From Saposhnikovia divaricata (taxonomy: Eukaryota; Streptophyta; Magnoliopsida; Apiales; Apiaceae), in assembly GCA_036435485.1 (NCBI GenBank), contig CM071597.1:50513881-50577880 (forward strand): a stretch of 64,000 bases of DNA. Reading direction: 5' to 3'. The notes below the pieces were generated by a model. The model saw only the letters and a program-made list of their open reading frames with translations, was not told the origin of the DNA and ran no database searches. Below are positions 25,561-36,436 of this stretch, piece by piece. Every line of letters begins with the position of its first letter. Within the stretch, counting starts at the first letter, position 1. The position numbers were made by a program, and so were the translations under genes.

Positions 25561-25690
25561 TCGATCGTCTGACACGTGCTTCTCGATCGTCTGACACGTG
25601 CTTCTCGATCGTCTGACATGTGCTTCTCGATCGTCTGACATGTGCTTCTCGATCGTCTGACATGTGCTTCTCGATCGTCTGACATGTGCT
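25555..25690. repeat. 22-bp tandem array, six copies, with CGATCG and CACGTG/CATGTG
   Basis: The core CGATCGTCTGACA begins at 25562, 25584, 25606, 25628, 25650 and 25672, an exact 22-bp period. Each unit holds the palindrome CGATCG and, at the unit junction, CACGTG in the first two and CATGTG in the others. CACGTG is the plant G-box bound by bZIP and bHLH factors. The array lies about 400-500 bp upstream of the putative start of the antisense gene. Confidence 0.93.
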
Positions 25691-26064
25691 CCATTGTTGC
25701 TATGTCGTGCCTCTCGGAGCTTTTCGCAATGCCTGGAGTCTCGTTTTAGAATCACGTCCTTGATCATGGATGTTGTACACCTCCTTTCAGAGCATAATTA
25801 GTCTCTTTAATAGCAAAGACTAACTGATTGTATTCTACCTTCCTTAAACGTAATTAGCTCCTTAAGCTCAGATGAGTGCCTTGGCACAGCTTATTACTAT
25901 ATCTTTACGTAAATCCTTCTTTTCTTTCCCGGAATCATATATACCGGTATAATTATTGGCGGATATAGCAGATGAAAATCCATCTTTCTGTAGATGAACG
26001 ATAGATGACCTGCAAACACGAACCAAGCTGTGTTTCAACCTGATATAGAAGGTCATCCATCTTC

Positions 26065-26097
26065 TATAAAAGAGTGGGGGGAGCCTTCATTTTCATT
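26065..26097 (+). promoter_or_regulatory. TATA box and likely start of the antisense gene
   Basis: TATAAA at 26065-26070 (in CTTCTATAAAAGAG) is followed about 30 bp later by CATTCACTTCACTTCTTCTT. That CT-rich leader is typical of plant mRNA and runs to the ATG at 26185. The placement implies a leader of roughly 90 bases. Confidence 0.6.
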
Positions 26098-26184
26098 CAC
26101 TTCACTTCTTCTTACTTCTAAAATTCTCTCTGAAGTTCTCAAGTTCTAAAGCTCTCAAGCTCTAGCTTCAAGTTCAAGCTCAAG

Positions 26185-28297
26185 ATGGCAGATGGCGACC
26201 GCACTCCAGCTTCGTCATTCTCTATGTCGGAGGCGATGGCCAAGAGAGCCTTGGCCAAAACATTGCGAGGTAATCTTCGACTGAATCCCCCTAGATATAT
26301 TGATCGTCGATTTGATTCTTTAATTGACTTGTTAAGTACTATGAGGGATGCATTTCCCAACAATTCTGAGTTAGCTGCGTATCATAGTCCGTCCAAGTTC
26401 GACAAGCAAGATGTCGAAAATATTAAGAAGTTATATGGCTTTCCGGATGTGATCAAGGTTTGTCTCCCTGGCTTAGTTGACAGAACCTGTAATTGGCACC
26501 CAGAGAAGCTATGTGTCTACAAAGGTGCCCTAGAAGCAGGTCTGAGATTCCCGGTAGACCAGTTCATAATAAGGCTCTTGGCGGAGCTTCAGGTTCATCC
26601 CTGCCAATTGTATCCTAATGCATGGCGGTTGATTATCATCTTTATGCTGAGATGTCGAGATCTAGGTATCGAGCCTACTACTACCATGTTCAGGAGAATA
26701 TTCGCCGCCAAGAATTCTTCTGAGGCTCAGAAGGGTTGGGTCACTATTCAGCATAGATCCAATGTTCCACATATTGTGAATGCTTTTTCATTCCCAGATT
26801 CCCATCACTACTGGGACAGAGAATTCGTGACTCTGGTATGGCGTGGTGGCGATTGGGGCCAATTCTTTATGTCTAAGTTTGGGGAAGTGCATGATGCTAC
26901 ACATTTTGTATGTGATCTTGACGAGGAGGAGCTTTTTGATCGTGATCGACTACTTGCTGACGACGGCCGTACTCACTACAAAGTTTTCTTAATCGAGAAG
27001 AGACTTGTAGAAGCTGGACTTAGCTTACTTTCTGCTGATGGTAATTTTTTACCTTCATATTATGAACCCTGTTTGTTCTTATTCCGATATCTTTTCTGTT
27101 GTCTTTTCAGTTGCTGAGGAGATCGACAATCGGCCCGAAAACCAGCCGAAAGTTACTAGGAGGATGATCAAGAGAGCCGAGGCGGCTTGCATTCAACCCG
27201 GCCCGAAGATCCCTCAGTTCCTGTCGGGATGCTCTTCGAAGAGATCACGGAATGCTGACGGGAGATTCAAGACCCCCTTCATCCCTGGTTGGGGAATTTG
27301 TGAGCAAGATTCTGTCTTGGGATGCCCAGAGTCTGCCTTGGATTGGTCCAAGTTCAGCATCACTCCCCCCGACCTTCTGACTGTGACAGCCGGGGACAAA
27401 TTTGACGAGGCGGAGAAACTCGGGGCTCAAGCTCTATATCAGGTTTCCCACCTTCCTTCCTAGACATAGTGTTTTTACTTAACTTGTGATTATAACTGAC
27501 TTATTGGTTCTTTGTTCCAGGCGAATGCCCAGTTCCAAGCTAGCACTCGGCTAGGCCGTGCATACCGAGATGAGAATGTGGCTTTGAAGAAGGAGAAAGC
27601 AACTCTTGATGAGAAATATCAAGACTTGGAGTCCAGGGCCATCCGGGCTGAAGCTGATGCTCATTCTATCCAGAGACAGTATGACTCCCTGTATAACAAG
27701 AGGGCAATAGACTGCAAGCAAGTGGTGAAAGCTTACCAGGAGTCTGAGGATTTCTTTGAGCTTATAGATAAGCATGACGATGAAGTACGCCCGGGTATCA
27801 TGTCTGTTGGCTGGGATCGAGCCATCAATGCTGTGAGTAAGAGGCATCCTGCTGTGGTTTTCCCGAGGGACTTTCCAAGTCCGTATTGTCAAGTTGCTTC
27901 GGGCGCCGAGGCCATGCCGGTAGCTCAGGCTTCGGGCTCCGGCTCTAGGGGAAGTCATCGTCGTTCTGGTTCCGGCTCGAGGGGTGTCCGAGCAGCTGTG
28001 GATGGCTCAGTTTCCTCAGATCCTCGAAGGAAAAGGCCTATGACCGTGCAGAAAGGGAGAGTGGTTCGTCCAACAGTCCCCTCGAAGAAGGTAGTTGGAG
28101 ATAGCTCCTCTTCCGAAGAGGAAGAGGTTGAGGCAATGGAAGTGACAGCTCCACCAGTCGCGGTAGCCGAACCGGGTAAGGGCCATGATGAGGACAGCTC
28201 TGAGGAAGAGAGTGATGAGGGGAGTAGCGAGGAAGAGACTGATGAGGAGGAGAATGACGAGGAGGAGAATGGCGAGGAGGATTCCTCGGATGAGTAG
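26185..28297 (+). CDS. Antisense gene inside the gypsy element: putative gypsy-type transposon protein, 3 exons
   Basis: Exons 26185-27040, 27111-27442 and 27521-28297 are joined by two short introns (70 and 78 bp) with GT...AG ends and consistent phase, giving 654 residues with no stop. Residues about 125-185 (F-P-V-D-Q-F, then L-Y-P-N-A-W-R, then M-F-R-R-I-F) resemble the plant 'putative gypsy type transposon' domain (Transposase_28, PF04195, recalled from memory). The middle part of exon 3 is charged and coiled-coil-like. The C-terminus is rich in Ser and Gly, then basic, then a long Glu/Asp/Ser tail. The gene points against gag-pol and ends 413 bp from the pol stop. Extra antisense ORFs are known in Tat elements, but their role is not established. 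It stays intact while gag-pol on the same copy is broken. Exon joins are inferred from splice signals. Confidence 0.75.
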
Positions 28298-28710
28298 CTG
28301 GGATTGCTTCGGGCCTTGCATGGCCTAACTTAGCCGTATGTGGCTTTTATTTCTAGTATTTCAATCACGGTGCTTCGTGATTAAACTTTTATTCGGTCTA
28401 AATGATGTAACCCTAACTGTTGGCCCTTCGGGGTCTTTATTTATGCACTTGTTTGTTTTATTCGTATGTTCATTTATTTTCGGTACTTGGTCTCCCTAGA
28501 CTCACACTCAACAGGTGCTTGGTACGTAAACAAAACATAGAATCATAGAATGGAAAACAATTTTGCATTAATAACTCAAAAAGGGGATAAACCCTTACAT
28601 AACTCATTATTGTCCTACTCGGGGCATCAAAACCCTGGGATGGTTTCATGGAACCTTATTTCTACTTCTCCTACTAGATAAATAAAAAGCTACATCCTCG
28701 CAGAGGCAAC
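28298..28710. other. Convergent gap between the antisense gene and pol
   Basis: This 413-bp spacer holds no ORF. Transcripts from the antisense gene (rightwards) and gag-pol (leftwards) would end or overlap here. No clear poly(A) signal can be assigned to either strand. Confidence 0.5.
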
Positions 28711-30585
28711 TTAAACATAATAAATCTTGAGGTTCAAGGCATGCCAAGTACGGGGCACCTCAACCCCGTCCAAGGTCTCCAACTTGTATGATCCTCGTCC
28801 CAACGTCTTCCTGACTCGATACGGCCCTTCCCAATTTGGGGCTAGTTTTCCTTTCTGGCCAACTCCAGAAGCCTCGATCTTCCTCAGAACCAAATCACCT
28901 TGTTGAAAGAACCTCTCCTTAACCCTGTGGTTGTAATAGAAGGATGCTTTCTTTTGATGCTCCACATTTCTGGCGTTTGCCTCGTCTCTGACTTCATCAA
29001 TCAGATCCAGGGCGAGCTTCATACCTTCTTCATTTGTCTCAGGTTCAAATGCCTCCACTCGAGGTGATGCATGCATAATCTCCAGTGGCACAACTGCCTC
29101 AGCTCCATAAGCTAGCAGAAACGGGGTTGCTCCTGTGGTCACCTTGCAAGTAGTGCGATAAGCCCAGAGTATAGGCAGTAACTCGTCTACCCAGGTGCTC
29201 CTTGAGCGTTCAACCCTTTTCTTAAGTCCATCAAGGATGATCTGATTGGCCACCTCGGCTTGTCCATTTGCTTGCGGATGTGCTACCGAGGTAAAACGAA
29301 GCTCAATAGCATTCTCCTCGCAATACTTCTTGAATTCTTCATTATTGAACTGTGTCCCATTATCCGTCACAAGGATTCGCGGGATGCCATACCTGCCGAT
29401 TATGTTCTCCCAAAAGAACTGGGAAACTTGCTTGGTGGTTATTTTGGCTAAAGGCTTAGCCTCGATCCACTTGGTGAAGTAGTCAATGGCGACAATCAGA
29501 AACTTCCTCTGTGCTGATGCCATAGGGAAAGGCCCAAGAATGTCCATCCCCCACATAGCAAATGGAATGTGGGAATTGACTGATGTTAACATCTCAGGCG
29601 GCTGCCTGACAATCGGAGCATGCTTCTGGCACCTGTCACACCTCTTGACATAATCCTGTGCATCAGCCAGCATCTCTGGCCAGTAGAATCCCAAGCGGGT
29701 TATCTTGTGAGCGAGGGCCCTGCCCCCCAGGTGCTGCCCACAGATTCCTTCATGAACTTCTTCCAAAGCCTCCCTTGCCTCTTGAGGCCTCAAGCACTTC
29801 AAGTACGGGATGACAAATGATCTCTTATACAGAATGCCCTCAATCAAGGTGTATCTCAATGCTCTTACTGAAAGTTTTCGTGCCTCCAAGGCATCATCTG
29901 GGAGCCACCCGGTCTCAAGGTGTGCCTTGATGGGATCTATCCAAGAACTTCCCACATCAATTGGTGCCACTAATTTTGAGTTGATGGTCGGGGCCTTCAA
30001 GACCTGGAAGTAAACACTCCCTTCATAGTTTTCTATCTCAGAAGAAGCAAACTTAGATAGGGCATCGGCCTTAACGTTCTCTTCTCTCGGGATGTGTTCT
30101 ACATAACACTCGTCAAACTGAGTCATGACAGCTTTTACAACTCGCAGATACTTTGCCATAGTTTCATCCTTGGCCTCAAATTCACCATTTACTTGAGAGA
30201 CTACTAATCTTGAATCTCCACACACTTTGAGGTTCTTGACTCTCATAATTCTGGCCAAGCCTAGACCAGCTATCAAGGCCTCATACTCAGCTTCATTGTT
30301 GGTTGTCTGAAAATCCAACTTTAAAGCATATTCGACTGTGAACCCATCGGGGCTTTGCAGTACTAAGCCTGCGCCACTAGATTTTGTTTTTGATGCTCCA
30401 TCAAAATAGAGCACCCAGTATTCCTTCTGATCAGGTTCAAGTTCTCCATCTCTATCTTGCTTCTCAGGGGTTGTTATCATTTCCTGCCCCCCGACTTCTT
30501 GGTTGCTAATGGTGCATTCAACCACGAAGTCAGCCAATGCCTGAGCCTTAATGGCTGTTCGAGGCTTATATGTGATGTCAAATTC
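28711..30585 (-). pseudogene. gypsy pol, second RNase H-like domain and integrase
   Basis: Read leftwards, this part begins after the TGA at 30586-30588. It contains a second RNase H-like domain (Y-F-D-G-A-S, N-N-E-A-E-Y-E-A-L) and then integrase. The integrase has an N-terminal H-H-C-C type finger (C-D-R-C-Q-K-H) and a core with G-M-D-I-L-G-P, T-D-N-G-T-Q-F and a conserved glutamate. The C-terminal end is G-P-Y-R-V. The frame is open for about 625 codons to its natural stop at 28711. The second RNase H domain is a hallmark reported for Tat-lineage elements. As part of a polyprotein broken upstream it should not be made from this copy. Confidence 0.9.
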
Positions 30586-31947
30586 TCAAAGTTCAATCGC
30601 CCACTTGATTAGCCTCCCACTAGCCTTTGGGCTATGCAAAATGTTTCTCAACTGTTGGTCCGTCAGGACCTCAATCTTGTGTGCCTGGAAGTACGGGCGT
30701 AACTTCCTCGAGGATGTTACCAATGCCAATGCAAATTTCTCGACGGGAGAGTAATTCAGCTCCGCCCCGTGCAACACCTTGCTCACATAATAGATAGGTT
30801 TCTGGACCTTCTTCTCTTCTCGGATGAGAACGGCGCTCAACGCTTGCTCGGATACCGCCAGGTATATATAAAGAGTCTCTCCGGGACTAGGTTTGGCCAA
30901 CAACGGGGCTTAAGTCATGTACTTCTTCAGTTGTTCAAAGGCCTCTTGGCTCTCACGAGTCCACTCAAAATCTTTCACCTTCTTTAATGCTTGAAAGAAA
31001 GGCAGGCATTTGTCACCAGACTTGGAGATGAATCTTCCTAAAGCCGCTACTCGGCCTGTCAACTTCTGCACATCTCTTATAGAGCGTGGTGGCTCCATGT
31101 CTAAGATCGCCTTGATCTTGTCAGGATTGGCTTCTATGCCTCGCTTTGAAACCATAAGACCCAAGAATTTGCCTGATCCAACGCCAAAGGCACACTTAGC
31201 TGGATTCAACATCATTTTATGGTGCCTCAGCACTTCGAATGCCTCTCTGAGGTGCTTAATGTGGTCTGCCTTGAACAGGCTCTTGACTAGCATGTCATCA
31301 ACATAGACCTCCATGGTTTTTCCAATCAGATGGGCGAATATCTTATTCACCAGTCGTTGGTAAGTAGCTCCTGCATTTTTTAGACCGAAAGCCATAACAA
31401 GATAGCAGAAAACACCGAAGTCAGTTATGAAAGATACCTTAGGGACGTCATCCTTGTGCATCTTAATCTGATTGTAGCCGCTAAAACCATCCATGAAGCT
31501 TAGCATCTCATGTCCATCTGTGGCATCTATTAACATGTCTATCCTTGGTAGAGGAAAACAATCCTTAGGGCATGCGTCATTCAAGTCGGTGAAGTCTATA
31601 CACATCCTCCACTTACCGTTGGCTTTCTTGACCATCACAGGGTTAGCCAACCATTCCGGGAACTGAATCTCTTCGATAAACCCAGCTTCTAAGAGCCTGT
31701 CAACTTCCTGCTTTATGGCCTCTTGCCTTTCAGGTGCAAAGTTCCTTTTCTTTTGCTGTATTATCTTCCGATTGGGATCAACATTCAACCTATGAGTTAT
31801 GAGTTGGGGATCAATCCCTGGCATATCAGCCGCTGTCCAAGCAAACACATCGCCATTCTCTTGCAAGAATGCTATCAACTCTCCCTTCAGGGGTTCCTTC
31901 AAAGAGGCTCCAATGTAAGTCACCTTCTCAGGATCACCTAGCTCCAT
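30586..31947 (-). pseudogene. gypsy pol, reverse transcriptase and first RNase H, two internal stops
   Basis: The RT runs from near 31947, with the active-site box Y-V-D-D-M-L and the upstream motif M-A-F-G-L-K-N-A. TAA at 30910-30912 lies between RT and RNase H (after K-K-Y-M-T) and TGA at 30586-30588 follows the RNase H part. Both are in frame with open sequence on either side, so each is a point nonsense change. The frame differs from the protease part upstream (shift at about 31940). Confidence 0.9.
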
Positions 31948-32908
31948 GGGGAATAGGTATTAAATCCTCTGCTGGCTTTCCTCGGTGTTCATCATCGCCA
32001 CGGACATCCATGTCTTCGATCGGAAGTACCTGCCCCCCGATTCCATCAGCCCTTAGTGCGGATACATAACAACTTCTCGCCATCTTCTGATCACCCTTTT
32101 GTTCTCCAACACCATTCCGGGTTGGAAACTTAATCTTCATATGATATGTGGAGGCCACAGCCTTGAAAGCATGAAGTCCAGTCCTTCCTAGGATTACATT
32201 ATAAGGTGAGGATGCCTTGATCACAAGGAAATTCAGCATCTGAGTAGCTTCCTTAGGTTCCTGTCCAATGGTCATGGGCAACTGAATAGTGCCTTCAACC
32301 TTGGATTCAACTCCATTAAATCCGTAGATTGGCATGTTGGTGGGGGTCAACTGGGAATTGGTGTATCCCATTTTCAAAAACGCATCGTGAAACAAGATAT
32401 CAACAGAAGCTCCATTGTCTATCAAGACTCGTTTCACCTCCGAGTTTCCAATTACAGGAGTTATGACCAACGGGTCGTCATGGGGGAATTTCACCCCTTC
32501 AAGGTCTGAATCATCAAAACCAATCACTATCTCAGTCTTGGCACGCTTCGGGGCTTCTCCTACTATGTGCATCACTTCTCTAGCATAGGCCTTTCGGGAG
32601 TTCCGGGTAGTGTCGGCTGCTGTCGGTCCTCCCCAAATCATATTGATTACTGGCCCTCGGGGCTGTGTATTACGATCACGATCACGATTGCCATCTCTTT
32701 TGTCATTGTCTCTTCTGTCATAGTCCCTTCTTTGGGTACCGCGATCATCATTCTTCGTGAACCTGCCTAGCTTTCCTTTCCGGATCAAAAACTCAATCTC
32801 ATCTTTCAGCTGTCTACAATCATCTGTATCATGACCCACATCACGGTGGTACCTACAGTATTGATCTTTGTTCCTTTTTGCGGGGTCACCCCTAAGTGGC
32901 TTCGGCCA
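31934..32908 (-). pseudogene. gypsy nucleocapsid finger and aspartic protease
   Basis: This part is in frame with gag but follows a TGA at 32909-32911. It opens with a zinc-knuckle-like C-R-Y-H-R-D-V-G-H-D-T-D-D-C and continues to a retropepsin with the active-site triad D-N-G-A-S-V. It runs into a stop at 31934, while the RT frame starts in a different register at 31947. A one- or two-base indel around 31940 thus breaks the polyprotein. Confidence 0.88.
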
Positions 32909-34390
32909 TCAGAAGTCTTTGTCCTTCTCAATATCTAGCAAGATCTGACTCCTAGGAGCGTTCAACCTTGCATAATCAGAGAACCTCGGTCCCAAACCTT
33001 TCTTCGGTGGTGAATCAGAATCCTTGCTAGTCCGGGGATACTTGTCCCTAGCATCGTATTCTTGCTCTTGCTTTCGTTTCTTCGAATCAGTAGAACCCTT
33101 GCCATTGCCTCCTGTGGCTTCCTTCTTCATGCTGTCCTCAGCCTTGATATATTTGTCGGCTCTCCGTTGAAGCTCGGCCATATTTTCAGGAGGATGTTTT
33201 GCCAAAGACCTTTTGAAAAAGAGGTCAGTGGTTCCATGTTCCAGGGCTACCATGGCCACCTTATTTTCCAGATCAGTGATGTTCAGCGTCTCCTTGGTGA
33301 ACCGCTTGAGGTAATCTCTCAGATTCTCATTCTTCCCCTGCACCACATACATGAGGGATGCAGAACTTTTCTCATGAACTCTTCCGCTGATGAATTGACT
33401 CACAAAGGCAGCGCTCAACTCCTTGAAAGAGCCAATCGAGTTTGCAGGTAAGCGGCTGTACCACCTTTGAGCCATGCCAGACAAGGTTTGAGGGAACGCC
33501 CTACACTTTAAGGCGTCGCTCGCAGGCTGCAACAGCAGTGCATTCGAGAACGTCCTAACATGATTTGCGGGATCGCCCGTTCCATCATAGGCCTTGATTA
33601 TTGGCATCTTGAACTTCTTTGAGATGCGAGCATTCATCACCTCCTCCGTAAACGGGGGTGTAGGATCATCAGGATCCCCAAGTGGCATCAGATCCTTAGG
33701 GTTGCTTCTGGGGGTCTCCACCCTTGTTGATTTTTCAGTTGGGGCCTCGGCCCTCCTTTGCCTTCTTAAAGGCCTCTCCAAATTTATAATTGGAATCCTC
33801 TCCGCAGTTGGAGGTGGCTGAGCTTGATTCAATCTATCTTGTTCTCTTGCAATATCGTCCTTCAACTTTAAGATCTCTGCCTCATAAGCCTTGATTTTCT
33901 CAGCAGTTGTCAAGGGGAGTCCATCAGGGATTCTTCGTGTCCTTCTTTGAGGTTCTTTGCTGGCACGTCGCCTCCTCGGGGCTTCATCTCGATCATCATC
34001 CTCAGATGACGAATCATCAGTATAGGGGCCAGAGTAGTCATCATACTCTCGATCCCGGATCTGTAAGGCATGACCGCTTGGTCCAGGTTCTCTTCGTCGA
34101 GGGGGATAATTAGGCAACCCATACATAGGGTTGGTGTTCAAAGAGAGATCCGTAGTATGGATCTGTACCCCCGTGCGATCAACGTTACCAAGGGGAGAAA
34201 CCACCATCTGGAGAGGATTGGTTTCTTGGCTTTGATGGACAATCACAGAGTGGGTCCCCTCTACTTGGGGAGTCGTCCCTGGGGGCTGAGTGGGTAGAGG
34301 TTGAATGACCGCCCCTGTCGATGGGAGTATTTGTCCTTCTTCAGTGACGATAAGCGGATCAGAAGTGGCTGGTGGAGCAGAGTTAAGAGG
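32909..34390 (-). pseudogene. gypsy gag, cut by the hAT insertion and ended by TGA
   Basis: The Gag capsid-type region is recognisable (A-Q-R-W-Y-S-R-L, F-V-S-Q-F, L-R-D-Y-L-K-R-F), preceded by a charged, Arg/Asp-rich linker. The natural start appears to be the ATG at 36403, only a few codons before the hAT insertion point. The remaining open frame therefore begins inside the inserted element. The frame ends at TGA 32909-32911, just before the zinc finger, and is open again immediately after. Confidence 0.88.
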
Positions 34391-34591
34391 TAGGGGTGTA
34401 CACGGGTTGGCTAACCCGACCAAACCAAACCAAACCGACACTATTTAAACCAATCCAAACCGATTTTTTAAAAACCGATATGTATTTGGATTGAAAAAGT
34501 ATAAACCCGATTTAATTGGATTGGGTATGGGTTTCAATTTTTTTTAACCAACCCAACCCAACCCGATTACAAAATAAAAAATTAAATAAAA

Positions 34592-34657
<66 letters not shown>

Positions 34658-36356
34658 CCTGTCTAATGTAATGTTAATTATTATTTGTTATATCCAATAT
34701 CATATATTTATGTAACCTCTCGGACTCTTAGTAATTACTATCAATCCATTACAAAGCCCATTAAGAATCCAGCCTGTTAACATTCTAAATGGTAAAAACA
34801 CGAGTCAATAAGTCACAAACATAATTCCAATATTCCCAACCCTAGTTCTCGACACTCAGCCGCGCAGCGACCAGTTTATCGCCTTCTTTTTTCAAGCACA
34901 AATTGGAAGAAGCCAAGAAGGTATCAAATCGTCTCTCTTTCTTTCCTTATTAAACTCTCAATAATACAGTTGAATCGACTCTCAGTCCAGGTGCTAGTTT
35001 TCTCAATTGGGATTGTTATGTGTTCGACTATTTGCCTGTATAAAGCTAACAGTAGATTTTGATTGCCATAACCTATAGTCTAATATCTTTTTTCTGTTCA
35101 ATCTTTGCTTGCTTGTGTTTATGTTTGAATGATACGAATGATATTAGAGTTTAGTGGATACGAATGTTCTGTGATTGAAGGTCGGATGACTGTGATTGAA
35201 GGTAGTACCGGAAGATGTGTTTGTTACAGTATCCTGGCGTTGAAAATTTGTTTTTAGAAATGAACTCAAATGTCGTGTATGTTCTTGGCAGCTTGCTTGT
35301 ATGATTTCAGAGTAGTTGAGTCTACTTTGGAAATTTGTGTACGACTTGACTAATTACGAGGATTTGATTATAATTTGTGTTGGTTTTCCTACATTTTTGT
35401 TGAATGAAACAATTGAATATCAAAAGTTTAGCATTGACTATGAATTACTCTGTCTTTTCGCATTTTGTACTCGAGTCTTGTGGTGAAAACCGGGAAGGGG
35501 GTGGATAAAACCATAGTGTTCAAGAAGCTCCAAATTTGTGTATGTTCCATAGCTTAACAGAACCTAGCAAAACCAATAATATAATCAGTTGTATCAATAA
35601 GAAATATACACATGCTGACACATCAATATCATATTATGCAATCAGTTTGTCTCTAAAGACTATTTACCATTCAGATGATTGTAATATTGGATTATTGTAA
35701 TATTTTGCTAAGACCAGGATTCAATTTTATAGCTCATATCTCTTTCCATCGAGCAATTGTTATTTTTTCATATATACTGATGAACGACATGTATATTGCA
35801 ATTTTATAAGAAGCTGTATATCACCTGTTTTTGGAAGATAGGTTTTTGTTACTATACATTCTCATATCTTTATCCTTTTTATATCAGGGTCTTTCAGCTG
35901 CGCAAGGTCATCAAATGATATAGTCCCTACATTCAGTTTAATAGTTTATATAACAAGATGCAATGCATTTCATGCAGGTCACAAGCAGCTCAAATTTGAG
36001 GCCGCTTAAGTTATTAGACAATCATGTCGTATTAGATGGATTCATAGTGTTACTTAAAGATACCAGTGTTGGTGAAAGATGTGTTTGTCAATAATTCAAT
36101 TTGTATTGTTAGAAATTCAGCAGCATGTTACTTTCTGAAATTCAGTTTTAGTTTTATAACTTACTTTTTTTATTTCAAAATTTTATTTGTCAACCCGATC
36201 AAACCAATCCGAACCAATCCGAACCGAATCTCACAAATTGGGTTGGTTTTTTATTTTAATTGGTGCGGATTGGATTGAAAATTTATGAACCCGAACTAAT
36301 TGGGTTGGGTTAATAAAATCACGTAACCCGTCCAACCCAAACCGTGTACACCCCTA
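34391..36356. mobile_element. hAT-type non-autonomous DNA transposon nested in gypsy gag
   Basis: The ends are TAGGGGTGTACACGG and its inverted complement CCGTGTACACCCCTA. The target duplication TTAAGAGG is perfect at 34383-34390 and 36357-36364: 8 bp, the hAT length. The subterminal parts are rich in repeats of AACCCGACC/CCAACCC type on both sides. At 1966 bp it has no transposase ORF, so it needs an enzyme in trans. The interior (about 34840-36120) is less AT-rich at its start and looks like captured plant gene sequence. A (TA)n tract lies at about 34598-34656. Confidence 0.93.
34840..36120 (+). other. Possible captured gene fragment inside the hAT element
   Basis: Near 34850 the words CCCAACCCTAGTTCTCGACA and a CG-rich leader resemble a plant housekeeping-gene 5' UTR with a telo-box. 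At about 34920 AAGAAG|GTATCA could be a splice donor. At 35879-35889 TTTATATCAG|GG could be an acceptor, and at about 35979 CATGCAG|GTC another. Short open stretches follow. I do not recognise the gene, and no long frame exists. Confidence 0.3.
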
Positions 36357-36416
36357 TTAAGAGGCACGGCCTCAGTTGATGTTGTCCTCCGTGTTTGAAC
36401 CATGGTTGATGTTGTC

Positions 36417-36436
36417 GTCCCACAGACGGCGCCAAA
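36417..36436 (-). other. Primer-binding site of the gypsy element
   Basis: Directly after the 5' LTR (minus strand) comes TTTGGCGCCGTCTGTGGGAC. TGGCGCC at this place is the usual start of the tRNA primer site in Athila/Tat-type elements. I did not assign the tRNA. Confidence 0.7.

Noticed and set aside
25555..25690. CRISPR-like regular array
   Set aside because: The units are contiguous 22-bp tandem repeats without unique spacers, inside a plant retrotransposon.
25313..25767. Three overlapping minus-strand frames encoding repeated R-R-S-R-S-T/D-R-E-A words
   Set aside because: They are translations of the 22-bp tandem array (three frames open because the unit has no stop), not a gene.
27214..27958. 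Minus-strand frames opposite the antisense gene
   Set aside because: Shadows; they lack any domain and do not continue across the inferred introns.
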